Below, piece after piece: positions 44,604 through 54,413 of a stretch of DNA of 64,000 nt; the stretch's first letter is position 1; every line of letters begins with the position of its first letter. Below the pieces are notes generated by a model. The model saw nothing but the letters and a program-made list of their open reading frames with translations, was not told the origin of the DNA and made no database searches. Position numbers and translations under genes: made by a program. Origin of the DNA: UBA9339 sp964535195 (GTDB lineage Bacteria > Pseudomonadota > Gammaproteobacteria > UBA9339); NCBI GenBank assembly GCA_964535195.1, contig CAZHSI010000005.1:19379-83378 (forward strand), read 5' to 3'.

Positions 44604-45173
44604 ATGAAAATCATCCTTGGCTCAAAATCTAAAGGTCGCAAAAAAATTCTAACAAAAATGGGTTATAAATTTACCATTATGGACCCTAACATCGACGAAA
44701 AAGCCATTCGTCATGAAAATCCCAAAAAATTAGTCACAACATTAGCTCGTGCTAAAGCAGCAGCTCTGCTATCTAAAATCAAAAAAAAATCTCTACTAAT
44801 CACCGCTGACCAAGTGGTTTTATGCAATAAAAAAATTTTAGAAAAACCACGAAACAAAACTGAAGCAAAAACATTCTTGCGCTATTACGCTAGACATCCG
44901 GCCAAAACTATAACGGCCGTTACCATCACCAACACTATCAATAAAAAACAAAAAACTGGGGTTAGCACTGCCACTATTTGGTTTAGCCCCATACCAGAAA
45001 AGGTAATCAAAGAAATTATCCAAAAAGAATATACACTAAGTTGTGCCGGCGGCTTTACTATCGAAAAGCCATTGCTAAAACAATATATCTTAAAAATCAG
45101 AGGCACCCCCGATAGTATCACGGGGTTACCAATAGAGCTTACGAAAAAGTTAATAGCGACAGTCCTTAATTAA
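44604..45173 (+). CDS. Maf-family nucleotide pyrophosphatase
   Basis: House-cleaning nucleotide pyrophosphatase of the Maf/HAM1 fold, hydrolysing non-canonical or modified NTPs. 189 residues. The N-terminal motif ILGSKSKGRKKIL corresponds to the usual LASxSPRR loop, and TADQVV carries the conserved Asp. SCAGGFTIE and GTPDSITGLPI fit the family C-terminus. Very lysine-rich. The loop is atypical (KSKGR for SPRR), so YceF, YhdE or another subtype cannot be chosen. It lies between two tRNA genes. Confidence 0.88.
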   Translation: MKIILGSKSKGRKKILTKMGYKFTIMDPNIDEKAIRHENPKKLVTTLARAKAAALLSKIKKKSLLITADQVVLCNKKILEKPRNKTEAKTFLRYYARHPAKTITAVTITNTINKKQKTGVSTATIWFSPIPEKVIKEIIQKEYTLSCAGGFTIEKPLLKQYILKIRGTPDSITGLPIELTKKLIATVLN

Positions 45174-45399
45174 TGTATAGTTTTTATAACTTTTAATGTT
45201 AGAATAACCATAGCTGCTTTGTGGGTAGAGTTATAATGGTAATCAATGGGTAGCAATAATTTAGCTTGTGGTTTTTGAAAATTGGATCATGCGGATTTGC
45301 AAGCTCGTCGCGGGATGACATTTAATAGGCAACTTCGCTACGAAATAATAGCAAGTTAGAACCCACAAACCGCAAAATGATAACGAATAGGCAAAGTTA

Positions 45400-45476
45400 G
45401 CCCCGGTGGCACAGCTGGATAGCGCAGTCCCCTCCTAAGGGACAGGTCGGAGGTTCAAATCCTCTCCGGGGCGCCA
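45400..45476 (+). tRNA. tRNA-Arg (anticodon CCT)
   Basis: Acceptor GCCCCGG / CCGGGGC with discriminator G and an encoded CCA, D-arm GGCACAGCTGGATAGC, anticodon stem GTCCC / GGGAC with loop CTCCTAA (anticodon CCT, reads AGG), and T-arm GGAGG TTCAAAT CCTCT. The 226 bases between maf and this gene hold no gene. Confidence 0.95.
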
Positions 45477-45529
45477 TTTACGATTGAAAAGAGAGAATTT
45501 TTAAAACATAAGCACCAGCGCCATCTACC

Positions 45530-48500
45530 ATGTCGACATATACCATTCATGACCTAACCGAACGTCAGCTTGCCCTAGATCCTACTAAATCTTTCATTGT
45601 TCAAGCGCCGGCTGGTTCTGGAAAAACCAGTTTACTAGTTGAGCGTTATTTAACACTACTTACTTATGTAAAGAATCCTGAAGAAATTACGGCCATTACT
45701 TTTACGCGAAAAGCAGCCCACGAAATGCGTAACCGTATCATTAAAAAGCTCGACCAAACCACACATAGGCATATCATCCAAAACCCCAAACGCTTACGCA
45801 TTCAAACCATTGACGCTTTTTGTCATTACTTAATTGGCCAAGCCCCGATCTTTACGAAAATAAATACGAATTTCCCCATCGTTCAAAACCAAGAAGCAGA
45901 AATATATTATAGTAAAGCGGCCAAAGCTATTTTAGAAAACCTATCTGACCCCCCATATGCTAAACACCTAGAGCGTCTTTTATTACACTTAGCTAACGAT
46001 TTGGAACGAGTAGAAAATTTATTTATTACCATGTTAAAATCGCGCGAACAATGGTTACCCCATATTGTCGGCTTAAAAAATGCGATGGCATTACGCCAAA
46101 AAATGGAGCTAGCGCTTGCCGAAGTTTCTCAAGAAAACCTTGAGCGAGCGATTGCTCTTTTTCCCAAAGAGCTTCACCAAGAATTGGCTGACCTATTAAA
46201 GACCGCTCAAAAACACCACGATGAACCGCCGCCAACCTTACAAAACATTACCTATGAGGGAGCTTTGTTTCAGAGCAACCTAATTACTTGGCAAGGGGTT
46301 GCTGAAATTTTATTAACCAAACAATTTTCTTGGCGCAAAAAGATCACCAAAGAACATGGGTTTCCTGCGCCTAATCCTAAAGACCCAAAAACCAAACAAG
46401 AGTTGTTGAAAAAAATTAAAGCCGACATGGCATCGCTACTTGAGCGCCTTAATCAACATGAGATCTTGCGCGAAAGTTTAGAAAACTTACTTCTAGCACC
46501 ACCCCAAAATTATAGTGATCAAGAATGGCAAATCATCGAATCACTCTTAGAGTTGCTACCGCTTTTAGCAGCCCATCTTAAGGTAATCTTTAATGAAAAC
46601 ATGGTAACTGATCATACTGAAATCTCAATGGCAGCGCTAAGTGTTTTAGGGGACCAAGAAACCCCGAGCGAAGTCGCTTTAAACTTAGATTATCGTTTAC
46701 AACATTTATTGATAGATGAGTTTCAAGATACCTCGTTATCTCATTATCGCCTACTGGAAAAACTAATTACCACCTGGCAACCAAATGATGGCCGCACTAT
46801 ATTTATGGTAGGTGACCCCATGCAATCGATCTATCGCTTTCGTGAAGCCGAGGTCGGCCTATTTCTAAGGGTAATTCGCGACGGCATTGGTGACTTAAAA
46901 CCCCAACCTTTAACTTTAAACACTAATTTTCGCTCCTTACAAAATATTGTTGATTGGAATAATCATAATTTCACTAAAATTTTCCCGACACTCGCTAATA
47001 TCAGCCTGGGTGCCGTACCATTTAAACCAGCGAAGGCTATAGCTAATAACCCTGAGTCGGCTGTAACCATTACCCTTCTTAAGAAGGGCGACGAGCAAAC
47101 CGAAGCTGCTAGCGTAATTACCACTATCAAAAAAATACATGACCAATACCCAACCGATACTATAGCAATTTTAGTTAAAGCCCGAACCCATCTTGAACAA
47201 ATTATTCTTGCCTTACGTAAAGCAAAATTAAACTACCAAGCTTTTGAACTAGAGGTACTTAAGGATAGTCTCGTAATTCGCGATCTATTTTCTTTGACGC
47301 GAGCACTCCTTGATCTAGCCGATCGCATTGCCTGGCTTGCCATTCTACGCGCACCGTGGTGTGGCTTAAAGCTAGAAGATCTGCTACAAGTAGCAAATGG
47401 CTCTTTTGAACTTATCTGGGACAATGTTTGTCATCACCAAACCTTAAACTTATCGGCAGATGGCAGAACACGACTAAAAAAACTGCAAACTACTCTATTA
47501 CCTATTTTGGACCTACAAGGAAGAGTAGCACCGCATGAATTAGTCGAAAAAGCATGGCTAGCGCTGGGCGGCCCAGCAACAGTTTCTGAGGAGAGAAAAC
47601 TTGAACACGCAACAATTTATTTAGAACTACTAGAAAAACAGCCTGATCTTACTATTTTACAAAAAAAATTAGACACCCTTTATACGCCAACTACCCCAGG
47701 TGCCAACATTCAAATTATGACTATTCATAAAGCAAAGGGGCTCGAGTTTGATCATGTAATTATCCCAGGAGTCAACCGCTCTACCCGCTCTGACGAAAAA
47801 AAACTGCTTTTATGGTTTGAACGCCCCAAACTCCATCGAGGAAGCAATTTGCTACTTGCCCCAATTACCCTAAGTGGTGATAACACTAAAAAGGTTTATC
47901 AGTATTTGCAATTAGTAGAACAGAAAAAAAGTTTCTATGAAAATGGTCGACTGCTGTACGTTGCTATGACCCGTGCTAAAAAGTCTACTCATATTATCGG
48001 CAACATTACTGATACGATTCAATCAGGCAGTCTCCTCGAACAACTTAAACCATGTTTTGATGAAAAATGGATCGAAGAAGAACTACCTAAAATAATGAAC
48101 ACTAGTGACATCGACAACGAAACTCCGACACAAATTTCACGCTTAAGTAGTAACTGGCAGTTACCAATAACCGTCAACATACCGCCAAGCACTAACAGCC
48201 CCAGTTTTGAACTAGTTGATAATCAAGCAGCTATTATTGGCACGGTTATTCACCAATGTTTACGACAAATAAGTGAAGGAAACTTAGATCAAGCTAATTA
48301 TCGCAAGCTCTTACAACAAGAAGGATACCTGAGCCTTGAGCAAGGATTAAAATTAATCAATGAGGCCCTAGAGAAAACTCTAAAAGATGAACGCGGCAAA
48401 TGGATTTTAACTAAACATCAAGATGCTGCAAATGAGGTAGCACTTACCACCCAAATTAATGGTAAATTTATTCACTACATTATCGATCGTACCTTTATCG

Positions 48501-48709
48501 ATGAACATGGTACTCGCTGGATTATTGACTATAAAACCTCAAAACCAGAAGCTAACGAAAACCTTGAAACTTTTCTTAACCAAGAAGCTGCCAAATACTC
48601 ACAGCAACTTTTAGAATATGCTGCCGCAATGCACGCAATTAATCCTAAGGAAATTATTAAACTTGGGCTATACTTTCCATTATGTAGAGGTTGGATTGAA
48701 ATTTTATGA
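45530..48709 (+). CDS. addA: UvrD-type helicase with C-terminal RecB nuclease (AddA-like)
   Basis: 1059 residues. N-terminal superfamily 1A helicase: Walker A QAPAGSGKTSLLVERYL, ITFTRKAAHEMRNRI, motif II LLIDEFQDTS, MVGDPMQSIYRFREAEVGLF, motif V IQIMTIHKAKGLEFDHVII, motif VI LLYVAMTRAKKS. The C-terminus has a RecB-type nuclease motif (RWIIDYKTSK). This is the AddA layout, a subunit of AddAB that resects double-strand breaks. No addB is next to it in the window; it may lie elsewhere or the protein may act alone. Confidence 0.88.
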   Translation: MSTYTIHDLTERQLALDPTKSFIVQAPAGSGKTSLLVERYLTLLTYVKNPEEITAITFTRKAAHEMRNRIIKKLDQTTHRHIIQNPKRLRIQTIDAFCHYLIGQAPIFTKINTNFPIVQNQEAEIYYSKAAKAILENLSDPPYAKHLERLLLHLANDLERVENLFITMLKSREQWLPHIVGLKNAMALRQKMELALAEVSQENLERAIALFPKELHQELADLLKTAQKHHDEPPPTLQNITYEGALFQSNLITWQGVAEILLTKQFSWRKKITKEHGFPAPNPKDPKTKQELLKKIKADMASLLERLNQHEILRESLENLLLAPPQNYSDQEWQIIESLLELLPLLAAHLKVIFNENMVTDHTEISMAALSVLGDQETPSEVALNLDYRLQHLLIDEFQDTSLSHYRLLEKLITTWQPNDGRTIFMVGDPMQSIYRFREAEVGLFLRVIRDGIGDLKPQPLTLNTNFRSLQNIVDWNNHNFTKIFPTLANISLGAVPFKPAKAIANNPESAVTITLLKKGDEQTEAASVITTIKKIHDQYPTDTIAILVKARTHLEQIILALRKAKLNYQAFELEVLKDSLVIRDLFSLTRALLDLADRIAWLAILRAPWCGLKLEDLLQVANGSFELIWDNVCHHQTLNLSADGRTRLKKLQTTLLPILDLQGRVAPHELVEKAWLALGGPATVSEERKLEHATIYLELLEKQPDLTILQKKLDTLYTPTTPGANIQIMTIHKAKGLEFDHVIIPGVNRSTRSDEKKLLLWFERPKLHRGSNLLLAPITLSGDNTKKVYQYLQLVEQKKSFYENGRLLYVAMTRAKKSTHIIGNITDTIQSGSLLEQLKPCFDEKWIEEELPKIMNTSDIDNETPTQISRLSSNWQLPITVNIPPSTNSPSFELVDNQAAIIGTVIHQCLRQISEGNLDQANYRKLLQQEGYLSLEQGLKLINEALEKTLKDERGKWILTKHQDAANEVALTTQINGKFIHYIIDRTFIDEHGTRWIIDYKTSKPEANENLETFLNQEAAKYSQQLLEYAAAMHAINPKEIIKLGLYFPLCRGWIEIL

Positions 48710-49671
48710 TTACATCACTTACCATAGGCAAACAAACATTCCCAGTAAATATAATTCAGGGGCCGCTTGCTGGCTTTAGCTCGGCACCTTTTCGCTTGCT
48801 TACTTGGCAATATAGTAAACCCGCCTTTTCTTACTCCGAAATGATTTCCGCTAATGCGCTAACAAAAAACTCTAAAAAAACCAAGGAACGTTTTCTTGCT
48901 AAAGACCCCCACGAGGGTCCAATATGTTTTCAGCTGGTAGGAAATACCGCTTATGAACTATCTGAAGCAGCAAAAATTATCACCGATCTGGGCGCCGATT
49001 TAATCGACTTTAATTGTGGTTGTTCTGTCCCCAAAATTCACGGCAATGGTGCAGGTTCAAGTATACTACTTGATCGACCAAAACTTTATAAACTACTCGT
49101 AGCACTTCGTCAAAGTACCTCTTTACCTCTATCAGTAAAAATTCGGGTGGCGCTTGACGATAAAACCAACTTAGAAATTGCGCAGACCCTTAATGATGCT
49201 GGTACCGACTGTGTAGTAGTTCATGGCAGAAACTGGACCGAACAATATAGCACCCCCTGTCGCTTTGATACCATCCAATTTTTCGTTGAAAATATACAAG
49301 CCCCCGTAATTGGTAATGGCGACGTCAGCTCGCTTGACTCGCTACAAAAAATGTTTGCCACCGGCTGCGCTGGCGTAATGATTGCTCGCGCTGGCGTCGG
49401 CCAACCGTGGTTAATTGGCAAACTTATGGCAGAAATGGCGCAAAAACCGTTCTCCACCCCCGCCAATGAAGCCGTTGGTAAAATATACATTACGCATGTC
49501 GTGCGTCTAGCAAAATTACTAAATAATGAGAAAACCGCAGTACTTCAAGCCCGAAAATTAGCGCGCGCTTATGCTAGAAACATCAAATATCGGAAAGAAT
49601 TCTGCTTAGCCGTCAATAGCTGCGACAACCTGGCTGAATTCCAAAACCTTTGTTTGACTTACTTTGTTTAA
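48706..49671 (+). CDS. tRNA-dihydrouridine synthase
   Basis: FMN-dependent reductase making dihydrouridine in tRNA. 321 residues. IIQGPLAGFSSAPFR is the FMN-binding start, QLVGN and VVVHGRNW fit the barrel, and catalytic Cys106 lies in FNCGCSVPKIHGNGAG. The residue after Cys is Ser instead of the usual Pro of NxGCP, a variant worth noting. Its ATG overlaps the addA-like stop by four bases. Dus subtype (A, B or C) is not clear, though the length is closest to DusB. Confidence 0.9.
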   Translation: MITSLTIGKQTFPVNIIQGPLAGFSSAPFRLLTWQYSKPAFSYSEMISANALTKNSKKTKERFLAKDPHEGPICFQLVGNTAYELSEAAKIITDLGADLIDFNCGCSVPKIHGNGAGSSILLDRPKLYKLLVALRQSTSLPLSVKIRVALDDKTNLEIAQTLNDAGTDCVVVHGRNWTEQYSTPCRFDTIQFFVENIQAPVIGNGDVSSLDSLQKMFATGCAGVMIARAGVGQPWLIGKLMAEMAQKPFSTPANEAVGKIYITHVVRLAKLLNNEKTAVLQARKLARAYARNIKYRKEFCLAVNSCDNLAEFQNLCLTYFV

Positions 49672-49688
49672 GTGTAACCACCAGCACC

Positions 49689-49764
49689 GTCATCGCAAGC
49701 GGAAAGATTTTTACGGAGCAAAGCGCTCCAGAAAATCTGCAAAACACTGGATTGCTTCGTCACT
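49689..49764. repeat. Dispersed palindrome between dus and recD2
   Basis: Outer arms GTCATCGCAAGCGG ... GGATTGCTTCGTCACTC surround a good hairpin at 49705-49738 (AGATTTT..GGAGC / GCTCC..AAAATCT). The CTGGATTGCTT arm is also at 760-769. It resembles the REP-like CTGGATTGCTTCGTC repeats seen in several intracellular proteobacteria. It could double as a transcript end, but no T-run follows. Confidence 0.55.
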
Positions 49765-49837
49765 CAATATCAAATTTTATATATCTATTTAGGCACTATA
49801 TTGAAGGGTGGCGGAAAATGGACTATATTGCCCGTTA

Positions 49838-52033
49838 ATGGCTAAAACCATCCCCCAACAACACCTTGAAACTCTTTCTGGTTCTATTGAACAGGTCACC
49901 TTTCATAGCGAAGATACTGGATTTTGCGTCCTACGGACTAAAGTTAGAGGGCAAAAAGACTTAATTACCGTCATTGGCAATGCCGTAAGAATTAATGCTG
50001 GGGAATTTATCGAATGCCAAGGGATCTGGATTAACAATAAAGATTATGGGCTCCAATTTAAAGCCGAAAACTTAAAAGCAATCCCACCCACGACTCTCGA
50101 AGGCATCGAAAAATATCTTGGGTCAGGGTTAATTAAGGGTATAGGTAAGTATTTAGCTAAGGTTTTAGTTAAGGCTTTTGGCGAAGGTACTTTTGAAATT
50201 ATCGAAAATCACTCCCATCGCTTAACAGAGCTAGACGGAATCGGTGATAAACGCAAGAACATGATTCTAAATGCTTGGACCGAACAAAACGCAGTACGCG
50301 ATATCATGGTATTTTTACAATCACATGGCATTGGTACCGCACGAGCGGTGCGCATTTATAAAGTATATGGTGATAATGCTATTGAGGTTATTCGCGACAA
50401 CCCATACCAATTAGCTATAGATATCATTGGTATTGGCTTTAAAACTGCAGATAGTCTAGCCATGCGGCTAGGCATGGCCAAAGATTCAATAAAACGTGCT
50501 GAAGCCGGAGTCAAACATATACTGCAAGAGTTCGCCGCCGAAGGACACTGCGCCATTACTAAAGAAATGCTAATTAAATCCTCCGTAGCACTACTTGAGA
50601 TACCAGAGCCTATCATCACCCAAGCAATCACTAATGAAACAACCATCGGACACTTAACTGCCGATAAAATAAATAGTGAGGATTGTCTTTTTCTTTCTTC
50701 CCTCTACCAAGCGGAATGTTTAAGCGCCCAAAATATTGCTCGCTTAAAAAGTGGCAATCCTGTGTGGGGAGAAATTAATTGCGAAAAAGCTCTTGCCTGG
50801 GTAGAAGGACAAACTCATCTTACCCTGTCACCTTCGCAACGCCAAGCAGTGACGGTAGCGCTTAAAGAAAAAGTGATAATAATTACGGGCGGACCTGGTG
50901 TTGGCAAAACCACCGTAATCAATAGTATTTTAAAAATAGTTCGCGCTAAAAAAACCCAGGTCGCCCTGTGTGCACCAACTGGTCGAGCAGCGAAACGCTT
51001 GACAGAATCGACCAAGCTTACGGCTAAAACGATCCATCGTCTGCTGGAATATAATCCACGCACCCATACTTTCAAATACAATCAAAGTAATCCTTTAGCT
51101 ACTGACATGGTAGTGGTTGATGAAGCATCAATGATTGATATCGTCTTATGGTATAATCTAGTAAGAGCTATACCAAATCACGCCTCACTATTAATCGTGG
51201 GGGATATTGATCAGTTACCCTCGGTTGGTCCCGGCGCGGTGCTAACCGACATGATTACTTCACAAACCATTCCCACAGTTTTCCTTACAGAAATCTTTCG
51301 CCAAGCCGCAAATTCACAAATTATAGTTAATGCTCATCGAATTAACCAAGGTCTGTTTCCCTTAACTACCTTTCCTGAGTCTGGGTTAAGCGATTTTTAT
51401 TTTATCAAGACAGAAACCACAGAAGAAACTCAAGATAAATTAATAACCATTGTTACTGAAAATATACCAAGACGCTTTAAACTGAATCCCAGAATTGACA
51501 TTCAAATATTAACTCCCATGAATAAAGGGGGGCTAGGTAGCCGCTCTTTAAATGTTTTACTCCAATCTAAATTAAATACCGCGGCTAACCTTAAAATAAG
51601 CAAGTTTGGCACAACCTTTGCCATAAACGATAAGGTAATTCAGCACGTTAATAACTATGATAAAGATGTCTTTAACGGCGACATTGGTATCATTACAGAT
51701 ATCGATCTTGAAGAAAACAGCGTAAGAGTAAATTTTGACGGCCATATTGTTAATTATGACTTTCATGAACTGGATGAAATTGGTCTAGCCTACGCAACCA
51801 GCATTCACAAAAGCCAAGGCTCCGAATATAAGGCCGTAGTGATACCAATAGCGACCGAACACTACATGCTCCTTGCTCGTAATTTACTTTATACGGCACT
51901 TACTCGGGGAAAACAACTCGTGGTAATTATCGGTCAAACTAAAGCCTTAGCTATGGCAGTTAAAAATGCCTCGGTAAAAACTAGAATGACAAATTTACAG
52001 TCGCGGTTACAAGATAAACATGTTAGAATCTAA
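49838..52033 (+). CDS. recD2: ATP-dependent RecD2-type helicase
   Basis: 731 residues from the ATG at 49838. An N-terminal OB-like segment (SIEQVTFHSEDTGFCVLR) and helix-hairpin-helix motifs (GSGLIKGIGKYLAKVL, LTELDGIGDKRKNMIL) precede the SF1B helicase core: Walker A GGPGVGKTTVINSI near 351, VVVDEASMIDI, GDIDQLPSVGPG, and YATSIHKSQGSEYKAV. RecD2 acts as a 5'-3' helicase outside RecBCD. The upstream in-frame ATG (49808) would add ten unlikely residues. Confidence 0.94.
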   Translation: MAKTIPQQHLETLSGSIEQVTFHSEDTGFCVLRTKVRGQKDLITVIGNAVRINAGEFIECQGIWINNKDYGLQFKAENLKAIPPTTLEGIEKYLGSGLIKGIGKYLAKVLVKAFGEGTFEIIENHSHRLTELDGIGDKRKNMILNAWTEQNAVRDIMVFLQSHGIGTARAVRIYKVYGDNAIEVIRDNPYQLAIDIIGIGFKTADSLAMRLGMAKDSIKRAEAGVKHILQEFAAEGHCAITKEMLIKSSVALLEIPEPIITQAITNETTIGHLTADKINSEDCLFLSSLYQAECLSAQNIARLKSGNPVWGEINCEKALAWVEGQTHLTLSPSQRQAVTVALKEKVIIITGGPGVGKTTVINSILKIVRAKKTQVALCAPTGRAAKRLTESTKLTAKTIHRLLEYNPRTHTFKYNQSNPLATDMVVVDEASMIDIVLWYNLVRAIPNHASLLIVGDIDQLPSVGPGAVLTDMITSQTIPTVFLTEIFRQAANSQIIVNAHRINQGLFPLTTFPESGLSDFYFIKTETTEETQDKLITIVTENIPRRFKLNPRIDIQILTPMNKGGLGSRSLNVLLQSKLNTAANLKISKFGTTFAINDKVIQHVNNYDKDVFNGDIGIITDIDLEENSVRVNFDGHIVNYDFHELDEIGLAYATSIHKSQGSEYKAVVIPIATEHYMLLARNLLYTALTRGKQLVVIIGQTKALAMAVKNASVKTRMTNLQSRLQDKHVRI

Positions 52034-52037
52034 CCTC

Positions 52038-52904
52038 ATGAACCTAATAACTTTTTTTCAAGAAAATCATTATATTTTTATAGCTACCGTTGGCATTCTC
52101 GGACTAATAGTGGGAAGCTTTTTAAATGTAGTAATTTACCGCCTACCTTTAATTCTAAAACATGAGTACGAAAATGAATGTCTCAATTACTTGGGGCACC
52201 CCTCCTCAACCAAGCAGCATTCTTTTAATTTAGCAACGCCACGTTCTTACTGCCCTAAGTGTAAAACCCAACTGCTTTGGTGGCAAAATATTCCTATAAT
52301 CAGCTACGCTCTCCTTAAAGGTAAGTGCCATAACTGCGAAAAACCTATATCCTGGCGCTACCCACTAGTTGAAGCGTTATGCAGTGTCGTTACGATTTTT
52401 GTGGTGGCTTATTACAATACTAGCATACAAACCTTACCAATATTAACTCTCAGTTGGACGTTAATCGTTGCGACTTTTATCGATTTTGAGCGACAGTTAT
52501 TGCCTGATGACCTCACCTTACCCCTAATCTGGCTTGGTTTATTGCTAAATACCGCGTATACCTTTACTTCACCACAAAGCGCCATTATTGGTGCCGCAAG
52601 CGGCTATCTCTTTCTCTGGCTAATTGCCAAAACCTTTAAATTAATTAGAAAAATAGATGGGATGGGTTATGGTGACTTTAAGCTACTAGCAGTTTTTGGA
52701 GCCTGGCTTGGCTGGCAACTCTTACCTTTAATTATACTAGTAGCGTCACTTATTGGTCTAATAGTTGCTGTCTTACTGATCATCTACAAAAAACACACTT
52801 TAGACAAACCGATTCCCTTTGGACCATACTTAGCACTAGCCGGATGGTCAGCGTTTTTTTGGGGACAAACGACAATTAATTACACCTTGACATTTATGCA
52901 ATAA
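52038..52904 (+). CDS. pilD: Type IV prepilin peptidase / N-methyltransferase
   Basis: Inner-membrane aspartic protease that cleaves and methylates prepilins and type II secretion pseudopilins. 288 residues with about seven hydrophobic segments. GSFLNVVIYRLP and a four-Cys cytoplasmic zinc loop (CPKCKT ... CHNCEK) identify the bifunctional form; the catalytic Asp pair is in TFIDFERQLLPDD and GMGYGDFKLLA. It would process the pilVWX products at 13 kb. The pilD-coaE-zapD order is conserved. The ATG at 52038 avoids overlap with recD2. Confidence 0.96.
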   Translation: MNLITFFQENHYIFIATVGILGLIVGSFLNVVIYRLPLILKHEYENECLNYLGHPSSTKQHSFNLATPRSYCPKCKTQLLWWQNIPIISYALLKGKCHNCEKPISWRYPLVEALCSVVTIFVVAYYNTSIQTLPILTLSWTLIVATFIDFERQLLPDDLTLPLIWLGLLLNTAYTFTSPQSAIIGAASGYLFLWLIAKTFKLIRKIDGMGYGDFKLLAVFGAWLGWQLLPLIILVASLIGLIVAVLLIIYKKHTLDKPIPFGPYLALAGWSAFFWGQTTINYTLTFMQ

Positions 52905-52920
52905 AACTAAGGAAAATCCC

Positions 52921-53511
52921 GTGTTAAAAATTGGTTTAACTGGTGGTATCGGTAGTGGCAAATCAGTAGTTGCTAAATATTTTGCTAAACTTAGCATACC
53001 AATCATTGATGCTGATAAAATTGCCCACGAACTCCTCTGCCCTCACACCACCACTTATAAAAAAATAGTAGCACATTTCGGTATGAGCTTGCTAACCACC
53101 CAAAAACTGATAAACCGTAAGAAATTACGTGACATAATATTTACTAACCCAAAAGAACGACAATGGTTAGAAAAAACCTTGCATCCACGCATTCGTAGCC
53201 TGATGCAGCAATATGCGACCAAGCTTAAAGCGCCATATTGCATTATGGTTATTCCGCTACTTTTTGAAACGAAATTTCCTATCAAAACCGACAGGATATT
53301 AGTGATTGATTGCCCACCAAACTTACAAATAAAACGTGTCCATAAGCGTGATCATAGCTCCACAACACAAGTCCGAGCCATCATTAAAGCCCAAGCCAGT
53401 AGAACTTTCCGTTTTAATAAAGCCGATGACATCATCCACAACGATGGCTCCCTAAAACATCTAGAAAAATCCGTAAAAATTTTGCATTCATACTATTTAA
53501 GCTTGGCTTAA
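52921..53511 (+). CDS. coaE: Dephospho-CoA kinase
   Basis: Last step of coenzyme A synthesis. 196 residues, starting with GTG at 52921 (AAGGAAAAT before it). P-loop GLTGGIGSGKSVV, DADKIAHELL and the lid/substrate segment VIPLLFETKF are intact. Part of the pilD-coaE-zapD cluster. Confidence 0.96.
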   Translation: MLKIGLTGGIGSGKSVVAKYFAKLSIPIIDADKIAHELLCPHTTTYKKIVAHFGMSLLTTQKLINRKKLRDIIFTNPKERQWLEKTLHPRIRSLMQQYATKLKAPYCIMVIPLLFETKFPIKTDRILVIDCPPNLQIKRVHKRDHSSTTQVRAIIKAQASRTFRFNKADDIIHNDGSLKHLEKSVKILHSYYLSLA

Positions 53512-53567
53512 ATTTGTGATACTATACCGATCCTAATCCGAGATGCAGAGTTTGCATCTTGTGGTAC

Positions 53568-53597
53568 TATACCGCCATTACTTCAAAATGTATGATT
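53568..53597. repeat. Third copy of the 30-base repeat
   Basis: TATACCGCCATTACTTCAAAATGTATGATT, nearly the same as 19305-19334. A small hairpin GATGCA / TGCATC precedes it at about 53542-53558. It lies in the coaE-zapD gap. Confidence 0.6.
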
Positions 53598-53632
53598 GGT
53601 ATATACCTCAACTTGTGGTTACTTTAATAGTG

Positions 53633-54397
53633 ATGGAATTTATGCTTTACGAACAACCTCTAAATGAACAAATCCGTCTTTGTTTACGCCTTGAATATTT
53701 GTTTGCTCAAGCTACCTATTACTTACCCAAAGAATCACTCTGGGATTCTCACCAGATGTTAAAAATAATTTTAGAAATACTACAAGCCATTGATCGCCCT
53801 GACCTTAAAAACAAATTTTTTCAAACCCTCAACCAATATGTTAACTCCCTCTCACAATTAGAAAAACTAAAAGATGTTGATAAAAAAAAGCTCCATGGTA
53901 CATTACAACATATCGATCGTTTAGTTGATAGTCTACACGGAAATCAAAAAAAAATTGGTCAAGAGTTGCGTGAAAATGAGTTCCTAAATGCCATTCAACA
54001 ACGCTTATATACACCAGCAGGAACATGCGGTTTTAGCTTGCCGTCATATCATTTATGGATGCAACAAGATAGCACCTTACGCCAACGACAATTATCAGAA
54101 TGGTTTGGACACTTTAATGAACTCCAAGACATCGTTAACATAATATTAAAATTGGTTCGTGAAAGCACCCTCCTTAAAGCAGCTGCTGCCCCCGGTGGTT
54201 TTTACCAAAATAACCTTGACCCCAACGTTTCTTACCAACTAATACGCATCAAACTCCAACCACGAGAAAATGTTTTTCCAGAAATCAGCGTCGGTCGTTA
54301 TCGCTTAGCCATACATTTTTTTAACCTAAACCTAAATGGCCATGCGACCCAAACCTCTACTGACATAGAGTTCGAACTTGCTTGCTGTAGGATATAA
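53633..54397 (+). CDS. zapD: Cell division protein ZapD
   Basis: FtsZ-bundling protein. 254 residues from the ATG at 53633; YEQPLNEQIRLCLRLEYLF is the family N-terminus. TYYLPKESLWDSHQMLKIILE and QRLYTPAGTCGFSLPSYHLWM fit the all-helical and beta parts. An ATG at 53642 is equally possible. The frame is open to 53543, but those codons are in the repeat. yacG, the usual next gene, is absent. Confidence 0.93.
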   Translation: MEFMLYEQPLNEQIRLCLRLEYLFAQATYYLPKESLWDSHQMLKIILEILQAIDRPDLKNKFFQTLNQYVNSLSQLEKLKDVDKKKLHGTLQHIDRLVDSLHGNQKKIGQELRENEFLNAIQQRLYTPAGTCGFSLPSYHLWMQQDSTLRQRQLSEWFGHFNELQDIVNIILKLVRESTLLKAAAAPGGFYQNNLDPNVSYQLIRIKLQPRENVFPEISVGRYRLAIHFFNLNLNGHATQTSTDIEFELACCRI

Positions 54398-54413
54398 AGG
54401 AGACTTACTACCT

